The notes below the pieces were generated by a model, which was not told the origin of the DNA, searched no databases, and saw only the letters and a program-made list of their open reading frames with translations. A program made the position numbers and the translations under genes. This document shows, one piece after another, positions 51,143 through 60,342 of a DNA stretch of 64,000 nucleotides. Location: positions 1-64,000 of the IMG/VR virus record IMGVR_UViG_3300044802_000046. One strand, 5' to 3'. Source of the DNA: a virus. The number at the start of each line of letters is the position of its first letter. Position 1 is the first letter of the stretch.

Positions 51143-53480
51143 TTTGCATATTATTAGATTCCTGTTCCTTCATTTTACTTTCCTGATCTATTTTATACCG
51201 TTCCATGCCCTGCTTTAACTGCTCAAGATCCATATTATGCTCATGCTTCTTATCTTCAATCATAAGCTGGGCTTTAATATTCATCTGCATATTCTGTGCG
51301 GCAGTTTGCGATTTTATTTGTTCTAGTTGAGTGTTCTGTTGACCCTGTGCTTGAATTGCAGCTTGCCTTTCTTTTTCCTGCCGATCAAGTTCCTTATCAA
51401 TTGCATTTGATAAATAAAGTCTAACATCACTTATATTAGCCCCTCTCATCAATTTCTCTTTAATATAAAGCTTGACATCAAAACGAATAAGAGGTTTGCC
51501 GTCTTTTCCAGGCATGGACGCTGTTTCAATATCCCGGTATAAGCTCTGCAACTCTTCAGTTGTTGGCCTAGGGATGAGTCTTATTCCAAGTTGCCTTGAG
51601 TCGTAATCACTATTTGCCAGAGCATCTACATCATTATTTCCAACAACAGGGATATACGCTCGACGACAATCTTCATCGTTTCTTAGTGCGAGCCTTATCG
51701 CACCGGCCAAAAACTCGGCCGATCCAGTTTTTACGGTAAATATAGCATCTATGATAGGTCGGAGTATCTTTGTTGTATTCTGAATTGAAATTTCTGTCTG
51801 TCCTAATCCTTGCTTATCATTTGGTTGAGATCCTATTGAAACCGGATTTATACCCGTAACATATTCCACCATTCGAATAGCATTCTCAAATAACTTTATG
51901 GCTTCATCTATTCGGTTCATTAAAGTTGATGGAATTATATCGATAGGTTTAACTGCGCCACCACCATATTTTCCGTTAATAGGAAGAGATCTGAAAGGTA
52001 AAACGTGCGTCTTTTTTGCGTGTTTTAATATCTTAAGGGTATCCCATTTCTCACCACCCATCGTTATTCTTTCAAGAACACTTTGATCTAAAGTAAGTAT
52101 CTCCCCAAAAGACTCTGCGATTTCATTCTGAAGTTTAAGCCATGTTATCTGGAAATTATCAAATATTGGAATTAATCTTTGGGTTATGGCGGCCTCGGTC
52201 CCATTATAAATATGAAAAGACATTAAAGGTCTTTTATTGCCATTATCTCTAGGCTGACTTGGGCTTAACCGGTGGTCATAAATAAGATCTGATCCTATAA
52301 CCCACTTGGCTTCATATTTTCTTTTAATTGTAGTAACCCTGGTCTTATTGTGGTCGGTATCCCTTACTCGGCCAAAATCCTGGTCATAAATACTTCTTAT
52401 ACCGCGCCTACTTGTGTTGATAGTTTTATACTCAAGATCATTATCAATCCATTCTGTTTCAAGTACAAGACATTTGTAAAAATCGTACATCCAGTTTCCG
52501 TAGCGATCCTTTTGGTTAAAGTCTAACCATTGCGACTGAATAGGATTACTAAGAAGCCCTCCCCAGTTCTGGGCTAGTTGTCCAATTTCTTCTTCAGTAT
52601 AACCTACATCTTCGAGCTTATGCCTTATTTCTGAAACTGTTTTCTCTCTTATAACTCCAAAATAACAACTATCTGCATAGTCCCTTTTATCCGAAAACTG
52701 AGCTATAACCCTTGTTACGTCTTCGTAATCTGTCTTCCACTTACATTCTTCATAGTCGTAGTAGTCATGTAGGCAAACTGCATTGAAATTTACAATATCC
52801 TTGATTAATTTCTCTTTAACACTTTCCCAGTCGGATATTTCATAAGTGTGTTTGAGTAATTTTTCAAGTGCTTTAGCTATGCCGGTTTTAAACTCTCCAA
52901 GATCATCCATAAGCTGAAGCTCATCGAGATCTTTTGGATATTTAGTATCGCTATTAGTCGGTATCCCGGCCTGTTGTTTTATTGCATTTAAAAAATCAAG
53001 GTGTTGTGATTCGGCATATATCTTACTCTTCATCCATTCTTGTTCGAAGCCAGAATCAGGGTCAATAGTTTCTGCAACTAAATTATAGTCAACATCTTTA
53101 AATGAACCTAAAATGGCTTGCATTATCCGAGGCCCAAGACTTAATATTTCTCGGTTTAAATTTCCTAAGCCCTTTCTTTTACCCTGCTTTGAGGTCCAGT
53201 CGCCATCAACACTAGTCATTATCCTCCCCGGTTCGGCGGGATCGGATGGATTTATTCTCTCTTCGTATTTTGCGGGATCTTGTTTCCCGTCTGAGTATTG
53301 ACGGACTTCATTATAATAGTATAGTAGTGAATACGGAAAACTAGCTTTATCTCCAACGTAGGTTGTATATATTGCGGTTGCCATCCTGATACCATAATCC
53401 TTAGTAAGTTTTAGTCTTGGATCTATATCCCTACTTGGAAATAAAGCAGTTTCCCGCTGATATTTTTCGTCAAATTTCAT
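51129..53480 (-). CDS. Portal protein (783 aa)
   Basis: Start at 53480 (MKFDEKYQRETALFPSRDID): the longer in-frame start at 53534 would place the promoter box 53498-53505 inside the gene. Portal features are a large alpha/beta clip and wing region (VKEKLIKDIVNFNAVCLHDY; RGIRSIYDQDFGRVRDTDHN; VLPFRSLPINGKYGGGAVKP), a VEYVTGINPVSIGSQPNDKQ segment near residue 570 typical of portal proteins of crAss-like phages, and a long Gln-rich C-terminal coiled coil (QAQGQQNTQLEQIKSQTAAQ). It forms the dodecameric DNA channel at one capsid vertex. Confidence 0.85.
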   Translation of the reverse strand: MKFDEKYQRETALFPSRDIDPRLKLTKDYGIRMATAIYTTYVGDKASFPYSLLYYYNEVRQYSDGKQDPAKYEERINPSDPAEPGRIMTSVDGDWTSKQGKRKGLGNLNREILSLGPRIMQAILGSFKDVDYNLVAETIDPDSGFEQEWMKSKIYAESQHLDFLNAIKQQAGIPTNSDTKYPKDLDELQLMDDLGEFKTGIAKALEKLLKHTYEISDWESVKEKLIKDIVNFNAVCLHDYYDYEECKWKTDYEDVTRVIAQFSDKRDYADSCYFGVIREKTVSEIRHKLEDVGYTEEEIGQLAQNWGGLLSNPIQSQWLDFNQKDRYGNWMYDFYKCLVLETEWIDNDLEYKTINTSRRGIRSIYDQDFGRVRDTDHNKTRVTTIKRKYEAKWVIGSDLIYDHRLSPSQPRDNGNKRPLMSFHIYNGTEAAITQRLIPIFDNFQITWLKLQNEIAESFGEILTLDQSVLERITMGGEKWDTLKILKHAKKTHVLPFRSLPINGKYGGGAVKPIDIIPSTLMNRIDEAIKLFENAIRMVEYVTGINPVSIGSQPNDKQGLGQTEISIQNTTKILRPIIDAIFTVKTGSAEFLAGAIRLALRNDEDCRRAYIPVVGNNDVDALANSDYDSRQLGIRLIPRPTTEELQSLYRDIETASMPGKDGKPLIRFDVKLYIKEKLMRGANISDVRLYLSNAIDKELDRQEKERQAAIQAQGQQNTQLEQIKSQTAAQNMQMNIKAQLMIEDKKHEHNMDLEQLKQGMERYKIDQESKMKEQESNNMQNAGQ

Positions 53481-53497
53481 GAAAAATAATATTTCTA

Positions 53498-53505
53498 CAA
53501 AGTTA
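53498..53505 (-). promoter_or_regulatory. Late-type -7 box of the portal unit (TAACTTTG)
   Basis: Plus-strand CAAAGTTA, 17 bases from the preferred portal ATG. No copy of the 18-bp palindrome is present at this promoter. Confidence 0.65.
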
Positions 53506-53544
53506 TAAATAATAATTTCATTTTTAATAAACAAATATTTTACG

Positions 53545-53552
53545 TATCTTTA
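53545..53552 (+). promoter_or_regulatory. -7-like box before the HNH gene (TATCTTTA)
   Basis: TAnnTTTG with one mismatch (final A), 21 bases before the ATG at 53574. It is divergent from the portal promoter. Confidence 0.45.
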
Positions 53553-53573
53553 TAATATATAATTATATATAAC

Positions 53574-54089
53574 ATGGATACTGAAATTTGGAAAGACATT
53601 CCAGGATTCAATGGGATGTACAAAGCTAGCAACTTAGGTAAAATTAAAAGCGTAAATTATAATCACACAAAATCCGAAAAAGTACTTAAAATAAATCTGT
53701 ACAAAAACGGATATGGTAGAATATGCTTATGTAAAAATAACACAAGTAAAACGTATTTAGTTCATAGATTGATAGCAATAACATTCATACCTAATCCTGA
53801 AAACAAACCTCAAATAAATCACAAAGACATTAATAAACAAAATAATAATATTTTAAACCTTGAATGGAATACATATTCTGAAAACAATAAACACTCATTT
53901 TCTTCTGGAGCTAATAAAAATATAGGCGAAAAACATATAAATTCAAAACTAACAAAAGAAAAAGTAAGGGAAATAAGGCTTAAATATAATGGTAGAAAAT
54001 ATGGATCGACAAGACTTTCTAAAGAATACAATGTACATCAATCTACTATATGGAGTATAATAAAAAATGAAACTTGGAACAATATTTAA
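53574..54089 (+). CDS. NUMOD4-HNH homing endonuclease (171 aa)
   Basis: A NUMOD4 module (EIWKDIPGFNGMYKASNLGK) is followed by a YLVHRLIAITFIPNPENKPQ and INHKDINKQNNNILNLEWNT segment, a complete HNH core (His in VHR, Asn-His in INHKD, Asn in NNILNLEW). A C-terminal helix-turn-helix (TRLSKEYNVHQSTIWSIIKN) follows. Such free-standing enzymes cut at a phage site lacking the gene and spread by repair. It is inserted on the plus strand between the minus-strand terminase and portal genes. Confidence 0.9.
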   Translation: MDTEIWKDIPGFNGMYKASNLGKIKSVNYNHTKSEKVLKINLYKNGYGRICLCKNNTSKTYLVHRLIAITFIPNPENKPQINHKDINKQNNNILNLEWNTYSENNKHSFSSGANKNIGEKHINSKLTKEKVREIRLKYNGRKYGSTRLSKEYNVHQSTIWSIIKNETWNNI

Positions 54090-54111
54090 TGTAGATATAA
54101 AATATTTTAGC

Positions 54112-54119
54112 TATCTTTG
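54112..54119 (+). promoter_or_regulatory. -7 box before the structured leader (TATCTTTG)
   Basis: Exact TAnnTTTG match. The expected start point is about 54124-54126, just upstream of the first hairpin of the leader RNA. Confidence 0.65.
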
Positions 54120-54123
54120 CATA

Positions 54124-54240
54124 AGAAAATATTTGGATCAGTTGCGTTGATCGGACCTAAAATATACAGGATTTATCCTGCTTTCTTCTCTAGTAAGAAG
54201 AATTACCCGTAAGACGCAACCTTATGGGTTTTTCTTTTTA
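54124..54240 (+). ncRNA. Structured 5' leader or small RNA with four hairpins and kissing-loop potential
   Basis: Hairpin 1: GATCA (54136-54140), loop GTTGCGT, TGATC (54148-54152). Hairpin 2: CAGGA and TCCTG (54167-54180) with a 4-nt loop. Hairpin 3: TTCTTCT and AGAAGAA (54183-54202) with a 6-nt loop. Hairpin 4: ACCCGTAAG (54205-54213), loop ACGCAAC, CTTATGGGT (54221-54229, one G-U pair), then a U-rich tail reaching the ATG at 54240. The loops of hairpins 1 and 4 are perfectly complementary over seven bases. It may be an attenuator or riboswitch-like leader, or an independent terminated RNA. Confidence 0.65.
54205..54239 (+). terminator. Intrinsic terminator ending the leader RNA
   Basis: The 9-bp stem ACCCGTAAG/CTTATGGGT followed by TTTTTCTTTTT lies immediately before the ATG of the downstream gene, so read-through must be controlled for that gene to be expressed. 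Confidence 0.75.
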
Positions 54241-54977
54241 TGAAACTACAAATAGATATATCGTATCTCGACTCATTGAAATGCAATCATAATCATATGA
54301 AGGCATTTTCACTGTACCTTAAGTTTAAAATAAGGTACAGGAATGGTATGATATATAACTATAACCCAGAAACAATATCTAAAGAATTTAAAATATCTAC
54401 TTATCAGGCCAGAAAGTGTCTTGGTGATCTAAAAAAATTAGAACTGGTAAGAGTGTCCGGTAAAACCGTGCTATTAAATTCTTTCAAACATATAAAATCT
54501 GGTAATAAAGTTAGAAAAGAAGTAAATATACACATGACAGATTCTATGTCTGTTGTGGTTACAAAATTACAATTCGCATTACTTAGATATAATCTTATTG
54601 ATAAACAGTTATATATAAAAAAAACACTTACAAATTTTGATGATATCGCTCACTCTAAGGGTGAGAATATAAAGGCAAAACGGGCTTACAGAAAGCTAGT
54701 AAAACTTGGATATTCTTATTCTGAAAACGTAAATGTTAAAATATGTGCTGGTTACCGAAAGATGGCAAAAATAATGGGAATAAGTACCTCCTCTGTAAGA
54801 ACAGTGTTGTGGAAGCTTATTAAGTGGAAGTACATAAAAGGTATCAAATATTTAATAGAAAAAATGTTTAATATCGACTATGGTACATTTATAAGTACAA
54901 GAAAATACATTGACGGTTTTTCTTTCTACAAAGCCGGATGTGTGTATAGGCACAATGGTACTTTAATTGATATGTAG
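54240..54977 (+). CDS. Winged-helix regulator or replication-type protein (245 aa)
   Basis: Two winged-helix-like parts: residues about 40-85 (YNPETISKEFKISTYQARKC; LGDLKKLELVRVSGKTVLLN) and about 175-205 (KMAKIMGISTSSVRTVLWKL). The protein is very basic overall. The order of tandem winged helices resembles replication initiators and phage transcription regulators. The structured leader and terminator before it imply tight control, so a regulator of late genes is a reasonable hypothesis. It has no relatives I can name. Confidence 0.6.
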   Translation: MKLQIDISYLDSLKCNHNHMKAFSLYLKFKIRYRNGMIYNYNPETISKEFKISTYQARKCLGDLKKLELVRVSGKTVLLNSFKHIKSGNKVRKEVNIHMTDSMSVVVTKLQFALLRYNLIDKQLYIKKTLTNFDDIAHSKGENIKAKRAYRKLVKLGYSYSENVNVKICAGYRKMAKIMGISTSSVRTVLWKLIKWKYIKGIKYLIEKMFNIDYGTFISTRKYIDGFSFYKAGCVYRHNGTLIDM

Positions 54978-55040
54978 GTTTAGGTGTATGGTATATCATA
55001 ACTTGTACAATTTTCGATTTTGACAAAAAATATAAAAATA

Positions 55041-57347
55041 CTACATGTTTCTCCACCATTCAAAATCATTCTTTGAGTCCTCGACCGATTCTAACATTTT
55101 TATTCCTATACCCTGGGATCCCAGTCCCGCACATCCAGAAGCAGCGGCTAAATCAAGTTTATTCAAATCTTCAAACGTTTTTAGTTTGGATATCTCAATA
55201 AGTATTGAGGCGTGATTTTCTTTGTGACTCCTGAATTCTATATAATTTTGAAAGAAAGACCACATTTGTTCCTTTGATTTTTCCAAAGTATAGCACCCTG
55301 GCCGATCCTTCTGCTTACCAGTGGCCGGATCAATATCATACAGTAAATATCCATCATAATTATTCTGTAGGCAATATTCCCAAAGAGTCCCTGCGTTTGT
55401 TTCAGGATAAATTACAAACCCAAAGTACTGAGCACATTTTATAACATCTTCATTGTATTCATCAGAAAGAGGCCTATTCCTATATGCTGCGACAAATGTC
55501 GGAGTCACGCATTCATAAATACTCTTTTCTTCAGGATCTATCCTATAGTCCCGTATCCTAAAAGCAGATATTCCACCATCAGACTGATAACTACCCGTAG
55601 ATATAGCCATTTGCTTGTCACCTTTGAATTTAAAAGCATCGGCTCCTACTATACCTCTATTTGAACTTGCAGGAGCGTAGCAATCCTTATACTCTCCGGT
55701 TATAGGGTCTATAAGTGTTATCTTTACTTTCCGGTTTGATTCTGCTTCTGAAAGTATCCAACTAACTTCAAATTTTCCGTCTTGCCTTGGAACAAAAACA
55801 ACAGTTCCGAATCTAATTCCATTCAACCATTCAAAATTTCCTCTTATGAACGGCTCCTTAATCCTTCTTAATTCTGCAAGTCTTTTGTCTATATTCTCCA
55901 TGTTCCAACTTGTAGAACCGACAGTGAGTTTAAAACACTCGTCAAGTGTAAAGGGAAATTTAACTACAAGCCTTCTATATTCAATTTTGTCTTTAGGGTT
56001 TTTACTGTTAAGTAACATGTCCCTGTTACTTTGAAGATATTTTTTGGACCCGTGCCTAAAACTAAATCCATTAGCAATCTGTTCTTTTGTCGGATCATCT
56101 ATTATAGATTCTCCATATTTACCTATAAATTTTTCCATACCTTCGTATCCCGGAAAGAACACGGTGGCTAGCCCACTTTTTGTCTGGCCGGTTACCGGGT
56201 TTCTCTGGTAGAAATCTGATCCAAATATTAGGTCCTGATAATTTTTACCATTATCCATATCCATATCTTCTACAGTTGACGGATGGATAGAATATCCTAT
56301 TATTTCAGCGCCATCCCCTATTGACATGCCTTGTTTGTGAGTGGCCCATCTTTCGGTAACATCACACTCTGAAACCTTACCAGACTCATCGAATATGGCA
56401 AATGTTAATCGCTCCTGGTCAAATTCTTTCCCAAAGGCACTTTGAGCATAAGTTATTATACTGTTTAGTTGATCTCCGAATACAACGTTTCTTGGAAGTT
56501 TAAACTCTATTGACTCAGATTGCTTAAAATAACCATCCCATACCGGAAGGTAGAAGAATGGCATATTTTGCCATGACTGAACGGTTTTGTTTATAAACAA
56601 AGACTGGGCGCTGGGACCTGTTCGGGAAAATATGGCTCCTATATCTCCAATGCTTTTTGATACCTTCTCGAATTGGGCCGCTTGGGACATATTGGTTGTT
56701 CCACCGCGCCTATTCTTTGGCTGGACTACTCCAAAGAATGTCTTTGTAGGCATTTCTATAGTTTCGTATTCTCCATTTTCATTTGGGATGGCGTATCCGT
56801 TATTGTCATAGTTTTTAAATGCTTCTTTAGTACCATATATATACCACCAAAATAAAATATTCTTTCTGTCCCTGTCTCTGTATTCAGGATAAATACGTCC
56901 TTCAATCTTCCACCATGACAAATAAAAGTAGTGCCATCCGCATATGTAAGTTGGTTTCCCATTATTAAAGAACCAGTACCCGTATATCCGATGCCACCAC
57001 TCATTTTTTATAAACTCTATTTCCTTTTTATATAGTTCGTAGTTATTCTCAAGTTTTGACCATAGCGCCTCTATTGTCTTGTATCCAGTTATGGTTTCAT
57101 TTTTTTTTATACTAGACTCAAGTTCTTTTTTAACTTGTTTTTCTAGTTGGACTAGTCTTGGTGGAATTTGCGGTCTTTTCCAGTATTGATCTTTTGGATC
57201 TAGTCCATATCCATCTATTAGTTTTAAGTCAGGCGGTTCAGGAAGTGATATTCGTATTGGCTTTAATGATAAGTCTGGATCAGTCCCATTAGGATGTCCA
57301 CAGTTTACTATGAATGAATCGTCATGAGACTTGTATTCAAAATTCAT
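55041..57347 (-). CDS. Terminase large subunit (768 aa)
   Basis: ATPase part: a Walker A-like FGVVQPKNRRGGTTNMSQAA near residue 205 (degenerate, KNRRGGTT) and Walker B LTFAIFDESGK near residue 315. Nuclease part: NRGIVGADAFKFKGDKQMAI near residue 560 with the metal-binding Asp, and later DEYNEDVIKCAQYFGFVIYP and KSKEQMWSFFQNYIE. The length is that of crAss-like terminases. It cuts and pumps DNA into the capsid through the portal. It overlaps the upstream gene by four bases. Confidence 0.85.
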   Translation of the reverse strand: MNFEYKSHDDSFIVNCGHPNGTDPDLSLKPIRISLPEPPDLKLIDGYGLDPKDQYWKRPQIPPRLVQLEKQVKKELESSIKKNETITGYKTIEALWSKLENNYELYKKEIEFIKNEWWHRIYGYWFFNNGKPTYICGWHYFYLSWWKIEGRIYPEYRDRDRKNILFWWYIYGTKEAFKNYDNNGYAIPNENGEYETIEMPTKTFFGVVQPKNRRGGTTNMSQAAQFEKVSKSIGDIGAIFSRTGPSAQSLFINKTVQSWQNMPFFYLPVWDGYFKQSESIEFKLPRNVVFGDQLNSIITYAQSAFGKEFDQERLTFAIFDESGKVSECDVTERWATHKQGMSIGDGAEIIGYSIHPSTVEDMDMDNGKNYQDLIFGSDFYQRNPVTGQTKSGLATVFFPGYEGMEKFIGKYGESIIDDPTKEQIANGFSFRHGSKKYLQSNRDMLLNSKNPKDKIEYRRLVVKFPFTLDECFKLTVGSTSWNMENIDKRLAELRRIKEPFIRGNFEWLNGIRFGTVVFVPRQDGKFEVSWILSEAESNRKVKITLIDPITGEYKDCYAPASSNRGIVGADAFKFKGDKQMAISTGSYQSDGGISAFRIRDYRIDPEEKSIYECVTPTFVAAYRNRPLSDEYNEDVIKCAQYFGFVIYPETNAGTLWEYCLQNNYDGYLLYDIDPATGKQKDRPGCYTLEKSKEQMWSFFQNYIEFRSHKENHASILIEISKLKTFEDLNKLDLAAASGCAGLGSQGIGIKMLESVEDSKNDFEWWRNM

Positions 57348-58003
57348 TTGTGGCTTTTGTATTTTAAAGGAGACGGTTTGTATCCATCATACGGGCCAGC
57401 TCCTATTATATCATCAATATCATCTGCCGAAGCCATAATTTCCGGCCTTGGGAGTCTTAAATTTTCTTTTTCTACAGCTTCATATAATGCACTTTGAATA
57501 CTCTTCATCTCATCGCCTCCAAATAAGTACTCAACGCATTCGTTGATCTTACTCTCTAGGATCGAGATATTTCCGATGGTACTTTTATAGTCGCTTGAAT
57601 CTTTGTTTACAGCTACGTTATCATATTCTGCTGATAAGATAGACCAATAGTATACAAGAGAGATATATTTAGAAGAACCGAATAGTCTTATGTATTTTGA
57701 TATAGCCTTATTCACCTTCTCATTGGCGCCTAGGATTACTTTTTCGTACTTTTCTTTCAGCTTATCGCCTACTTTTTCAAATCCTGCCAGTTCTGATGCT
57801 ACAAGTTTCCTTTTATTAAAATGAGGAAACTCTTTTCTTAACTGGGAATTCATGTCATATAAAAGTATGATGTAAGCTATGATTTTAGATTTATCAATGC
57901 CAAAATCTTCTATAAACTCATCGTATTCCTCAAGTCTACTTACTGTTTTTGGATCAAATGGATCAAACATTAACAATTTAACATCGACATCACTTTTTTT
58001 CAT
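57344..58003 (-). CDS. Terminase-adjacent conserved protein, possible small subunit (219 aa)
   Basis: Helical: MFDPFDPKTVSRLEEYDEF, SKIIAYIILLYDMNSQLRKE, FPHFNKRKLVASELAGFEKV and NKAISKYIRLFGSSKYISLV. It sits directly before and overlaps the large terminase gene, where the DNA-recognition subunit is commonly encoded. No clear helix-turn-helix can be pointed out. It could instead be an unrelated packaging factor. It also overlaps the epimerase gene by 14 bases. Confidence 0.5.
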   Translation of the reverse strand: MKKSDVDVKLLMFDPFDPKTVSRLEEYDEFIEDFGIDKSKIIAYIILLYDMNSQLRKEFPHFNKRKLVASELAGFEKVGDKLKEKYEKVILGANEKVNKAISKYIRLFGSSKYISLVYYWSILSAEYDNVAVNKDSSDYKSTIGNISILESKINECVEYLFGGDEMKSIQSALYEAVEKENLRLPRPEIMASADDIDDIIGAGPYDGYKPSPLKYKSHK

Positions 58004-58880
58004 TCATCATCCATTTAATGGTTTCTTCGATTCCAGTCTGTAGATCATAAACAGGTTTCCATGATAATGATTCTTCGGCCTTTTTAATATCCAAGCATCT
58101 TCTATTGATCTTGTCAATATCTCTTTTGACGGTAAATATAATTTCTGACTTAGATCCTATAGCATCCCTTATGACTGAAGCGAGTTTAAATGAAGATGTT
58201 TCAACTCCAGTTCCAATGTTTATTTCAGTGTTCTGAGCCTTATTTGTACATGCAATTCTAAGAGCCCTTACTACATCATCTATGTAAGTATAATCTCTTG
58301 TGTCACTTCCATCTCCATTTATATTAATCGGTTTGTCTTCAATCATATTTCCAAGGAATCTTCCGATGACTCCGCAGTATGGATTCTTTGGTCTTTGGTT
58401 GGTGCCATATACATTACTTAGCCTTAATGTGGTGTAATTTCCTCTTAATATAAGGTAGTTTTCAAGTATGGATTTACTCTGATCGTATGCGTTTGATAAC
58501 TTAACTCCAGATTCTTCAGTTGTCGGAAATGAATCAGCTTGGCCATATACTGAACTTGTACTAGTATAAACTACTTTGCCTTTAAATTTATCTATAAATT
58601 TGATACTATCAAATCCATTTGTCTTAAAAGCCATTTGACCATATTTCATAGCATATATTATATTTACACATGCAACATGAACAACAACATCGAATTCATT
58701 TAGGTAATTTGAATCTACATGTTGAAATCCTACTCTTTCCCATGCGATTTCTTTGTTTACATTCTCTTCGTATCCAAATATTAAGTTGTCACAACCTCCA
58801 ATTTCATGTCCCAGATCATGCATTTTATTAGCACAGTTACTACCGATGAAACCTGCTATTCCGCTAACGAAAATTTTCAT
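57990..58880 (-). CDS. NAD-dependent sugar epimerase/dehydratase, extended SDR (296 aa)
   Basis: Rossmann motif GIAGFIGSN at residues 7-15, the TSSVYGQAD segment and catalytic YDQSK near residue 130, LRLSNVYGTNQRPKNPYCGV in the substrate part and a DYTYIDDVVRALRIA segment near residue 195. These are the marks of UDP-glucose 4-epimerase or dTDP-glucose dehydratase-like enzymes. The substrate sugar is unknown. It probably supplies an activated sugar to the neighbouring transferases. Confidence 0.9.
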   Translation of the reverse strand: MKIFVSGIAGFIGSNCANKMHDLGHEIGGCDNLIFGYEENVNKEIAWERVGFQHVDSNYLNEFDVVVHVACVNIIYAMKYGQMAFKTNGFDSIKFIDKFKGKVVYTSTSSVYGQADSFPTTEESGVKLSNAYDQSKSILENYLILRGNYTTLRLSNVYGTNQRPKNPYCGVIGRFLGNMIEDKPININGDGSDTRDYTYIDDVVRALRIACTNKAQNTEINIGTGVETSSFKLASVIRDAIGSKSEIIFTVKRDIDKINRRCLDIKKAEESLSWKPVYDLQTGIEETIKWMMNEKK

Positions 58881-59674
58881 ATCTCTCCTTTTCTTAATTT
58901 TTCCAAGTAGTCTTCAAATGTTATTTGGCCGAACCTTTCAATATTGAATATGATAAAATTCTTCCATTCCCGAAGCAATCTTGAAGTTCCTTCGTTTCCT
59001 TTTTCATAATCAGTGTGCTCGACTATGTAATCTGGAAGCATGCACCATTTATAACCAAGTTCTTTCATGGCCATTAATGAGGCGTGTTCTATATTTCCAT
59101 ATATAGGATGACTATCTAAGAAAGGCACTCCTCCCATGTCATTTAAAAAATAACCTGAAAAACCTCCCTGAGCCCAATTTATATTACCAATTATTTCCCA
59201 TATTCTTTCTCCCCCAACATTTCGTTCTATAGTGTTTGTTTTATTAAGTATTGGAAGATGTTCTAGCATTGTAAGGCTAACCCATGCATAGTTATCATCT
59301 CCTCTTATGACATTTCCTATGGCCTTTATCCAGTCTTTGTTTTTAGGATGTTCATCCGGATCGGCGCAGCAAAGAATGTCCTCATCATCCATATTAAAAT
59401 ACTCATAAACTTTTGTCCAATTCTGGGATACGCCTTCATTGTCTAGTCTGATATAATCAGATCCATATCGACTCGCAAGATCCTTAAGTTTTATTGTATT
59501 CTTATAAATCGATCCTCTAATATTTGTCGGCAATTCATCAGTTGACAATGGGAACCCAAGATCAACTATCACATGCTTAAAATCCTTTTTATTATTTAAG
59601 TCGTATAATAAATCGACCGCCTTCTCAACTTCTGACGGAAAATTCCAACAAAGAGTATGTACGTAATTAGGCAT
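58877..59674 (-). CDS. Glycosyltransferase-like protein, GT-A fold (265 aa)
   Basis: Contains DEDILCCADPDEHPKNKDWI, where the acidic ADPDEHP resembles the DxD metal site of GT-A enzymes, and NINWAQGGFSGYFLNDMGGV plus a C-terminal YIVEHTDYEKGNEGTSRLL. The overall order (nucleotide-binding alpha/beta half, then acceptor half) fits family 2-like transferases. It overlaps the epimerase gene by four bases. Acceptor unknown: virion protein, DNA or host glycan. Confidence 0.7.
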   Translation of the reverse strand: MPNYVHTLCWNFPSEVEKAVDLLYDLNNKKDFKHVIVDLGFPLSTDELPTNIRGSIYKNTIKLKDLASRYGSDYIRLDNEGVSQNWTKVYEYFNMDDEDILCCADPDEHPKNKDWIKAIGNVIRGDDNYAWVSLTMLEHLPILNKTNTIERNVGGERIWEIIGNINWAQGGFSGYFLNDMGGVPFLDSHPIYGNIEHASLMAMKELGYKWCMLPDYIVEHTDYEKGNEGTSRLLREWKNFIIFNIERFGQITFEDYLEKLRKGEI

Positions 59675-60341
59675 TATCTACATTTTTATAAGGTTCAAAA
59701 ACTCCCTCGGTATTGTAATCAACAAATAACTGACATCCAGTAGCGGCCAGAGGCCATCCAGAACATATCCATGTTTCGGCATTGTACCTATTCTTATTAT
59801 CCAACGACTCTATGCTATCAAGAGTGGCCACATACTCTGAATTGAACCAAAAGAAGTTTCCAGAATAATGCATGTTGAATGCTGGTGGATTACTAGGTGG
59901 AATAAGTTTTACACCGTAAGTATGGTATCCTATATCAAGATTCTTAACCGCTTTTTTCCACTCAGTAAGATTGTAATGATTCATATAATCTAACCAATAC
60001 TTTCCGCCTTCATTTCCTGGGTAATTACATCCTTTTGTATGAATGTAGAATCCATAGAATTTGTCTGAATTTTGAGATTCAAAGTGAAGAATATCCAAAG
60101 TAAAGAATTCGTATTTAAGGATGTCATGATTATAGGCCTCGACCGATATTTTATCATATGGAGCTATCAATGCCAGTAAATTGTTTAAACCTTCTTTGTT
60201 TCCAAGGCATCCAATATATAAATTGTCAATCCGGTCATACAATTCAGACTTAATTATAAGATCAATTTGTTCCTTAACTATATCTAAATAATTATTAATA
60301 AGGCATACATGTAAAAATCCTACAATCTTTATTTTGCTCAT
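59667..60341 (-). CDS. Glycosyltransferase-like protein (224 aa)
   Basis: Starts KIKIVGFLHVCLINNYLDIV. Contains FYGFYIHTKGCNYPGNEGGK, WRK-like acceptor segments and FNMHYSGNFFWFNSEYVATL, features I recall from uncharacterised transferases encoded with polysaccharide genes. No perfect DxD motif. It overlaps the previous gene by eight bases. Assignment is by cluster context and overall pattern. Confidence 0.6.
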   Translation of the reverse strand: MSKIKIVGFLHVCLINNYLDIVKEQIDLIIKSELYDRIDNLYIGCLGNKEGLNNLLALIAPYDKISVEAYNHDILKYEFFTLDILHFESQNSDKFYGFYIHTKGCNYPGNEGGKYWLDYMNHYNLTEWKKAVKNLDIGYHTYGVKLIPPSNPPAFNMHYSGNFFWFNSEYVATLDSIESLDNKNRYNAETWICSGWPLAATGCQLFVDYNTEGVFEPYKNVDNA

Positions 60342-60342
60342 A

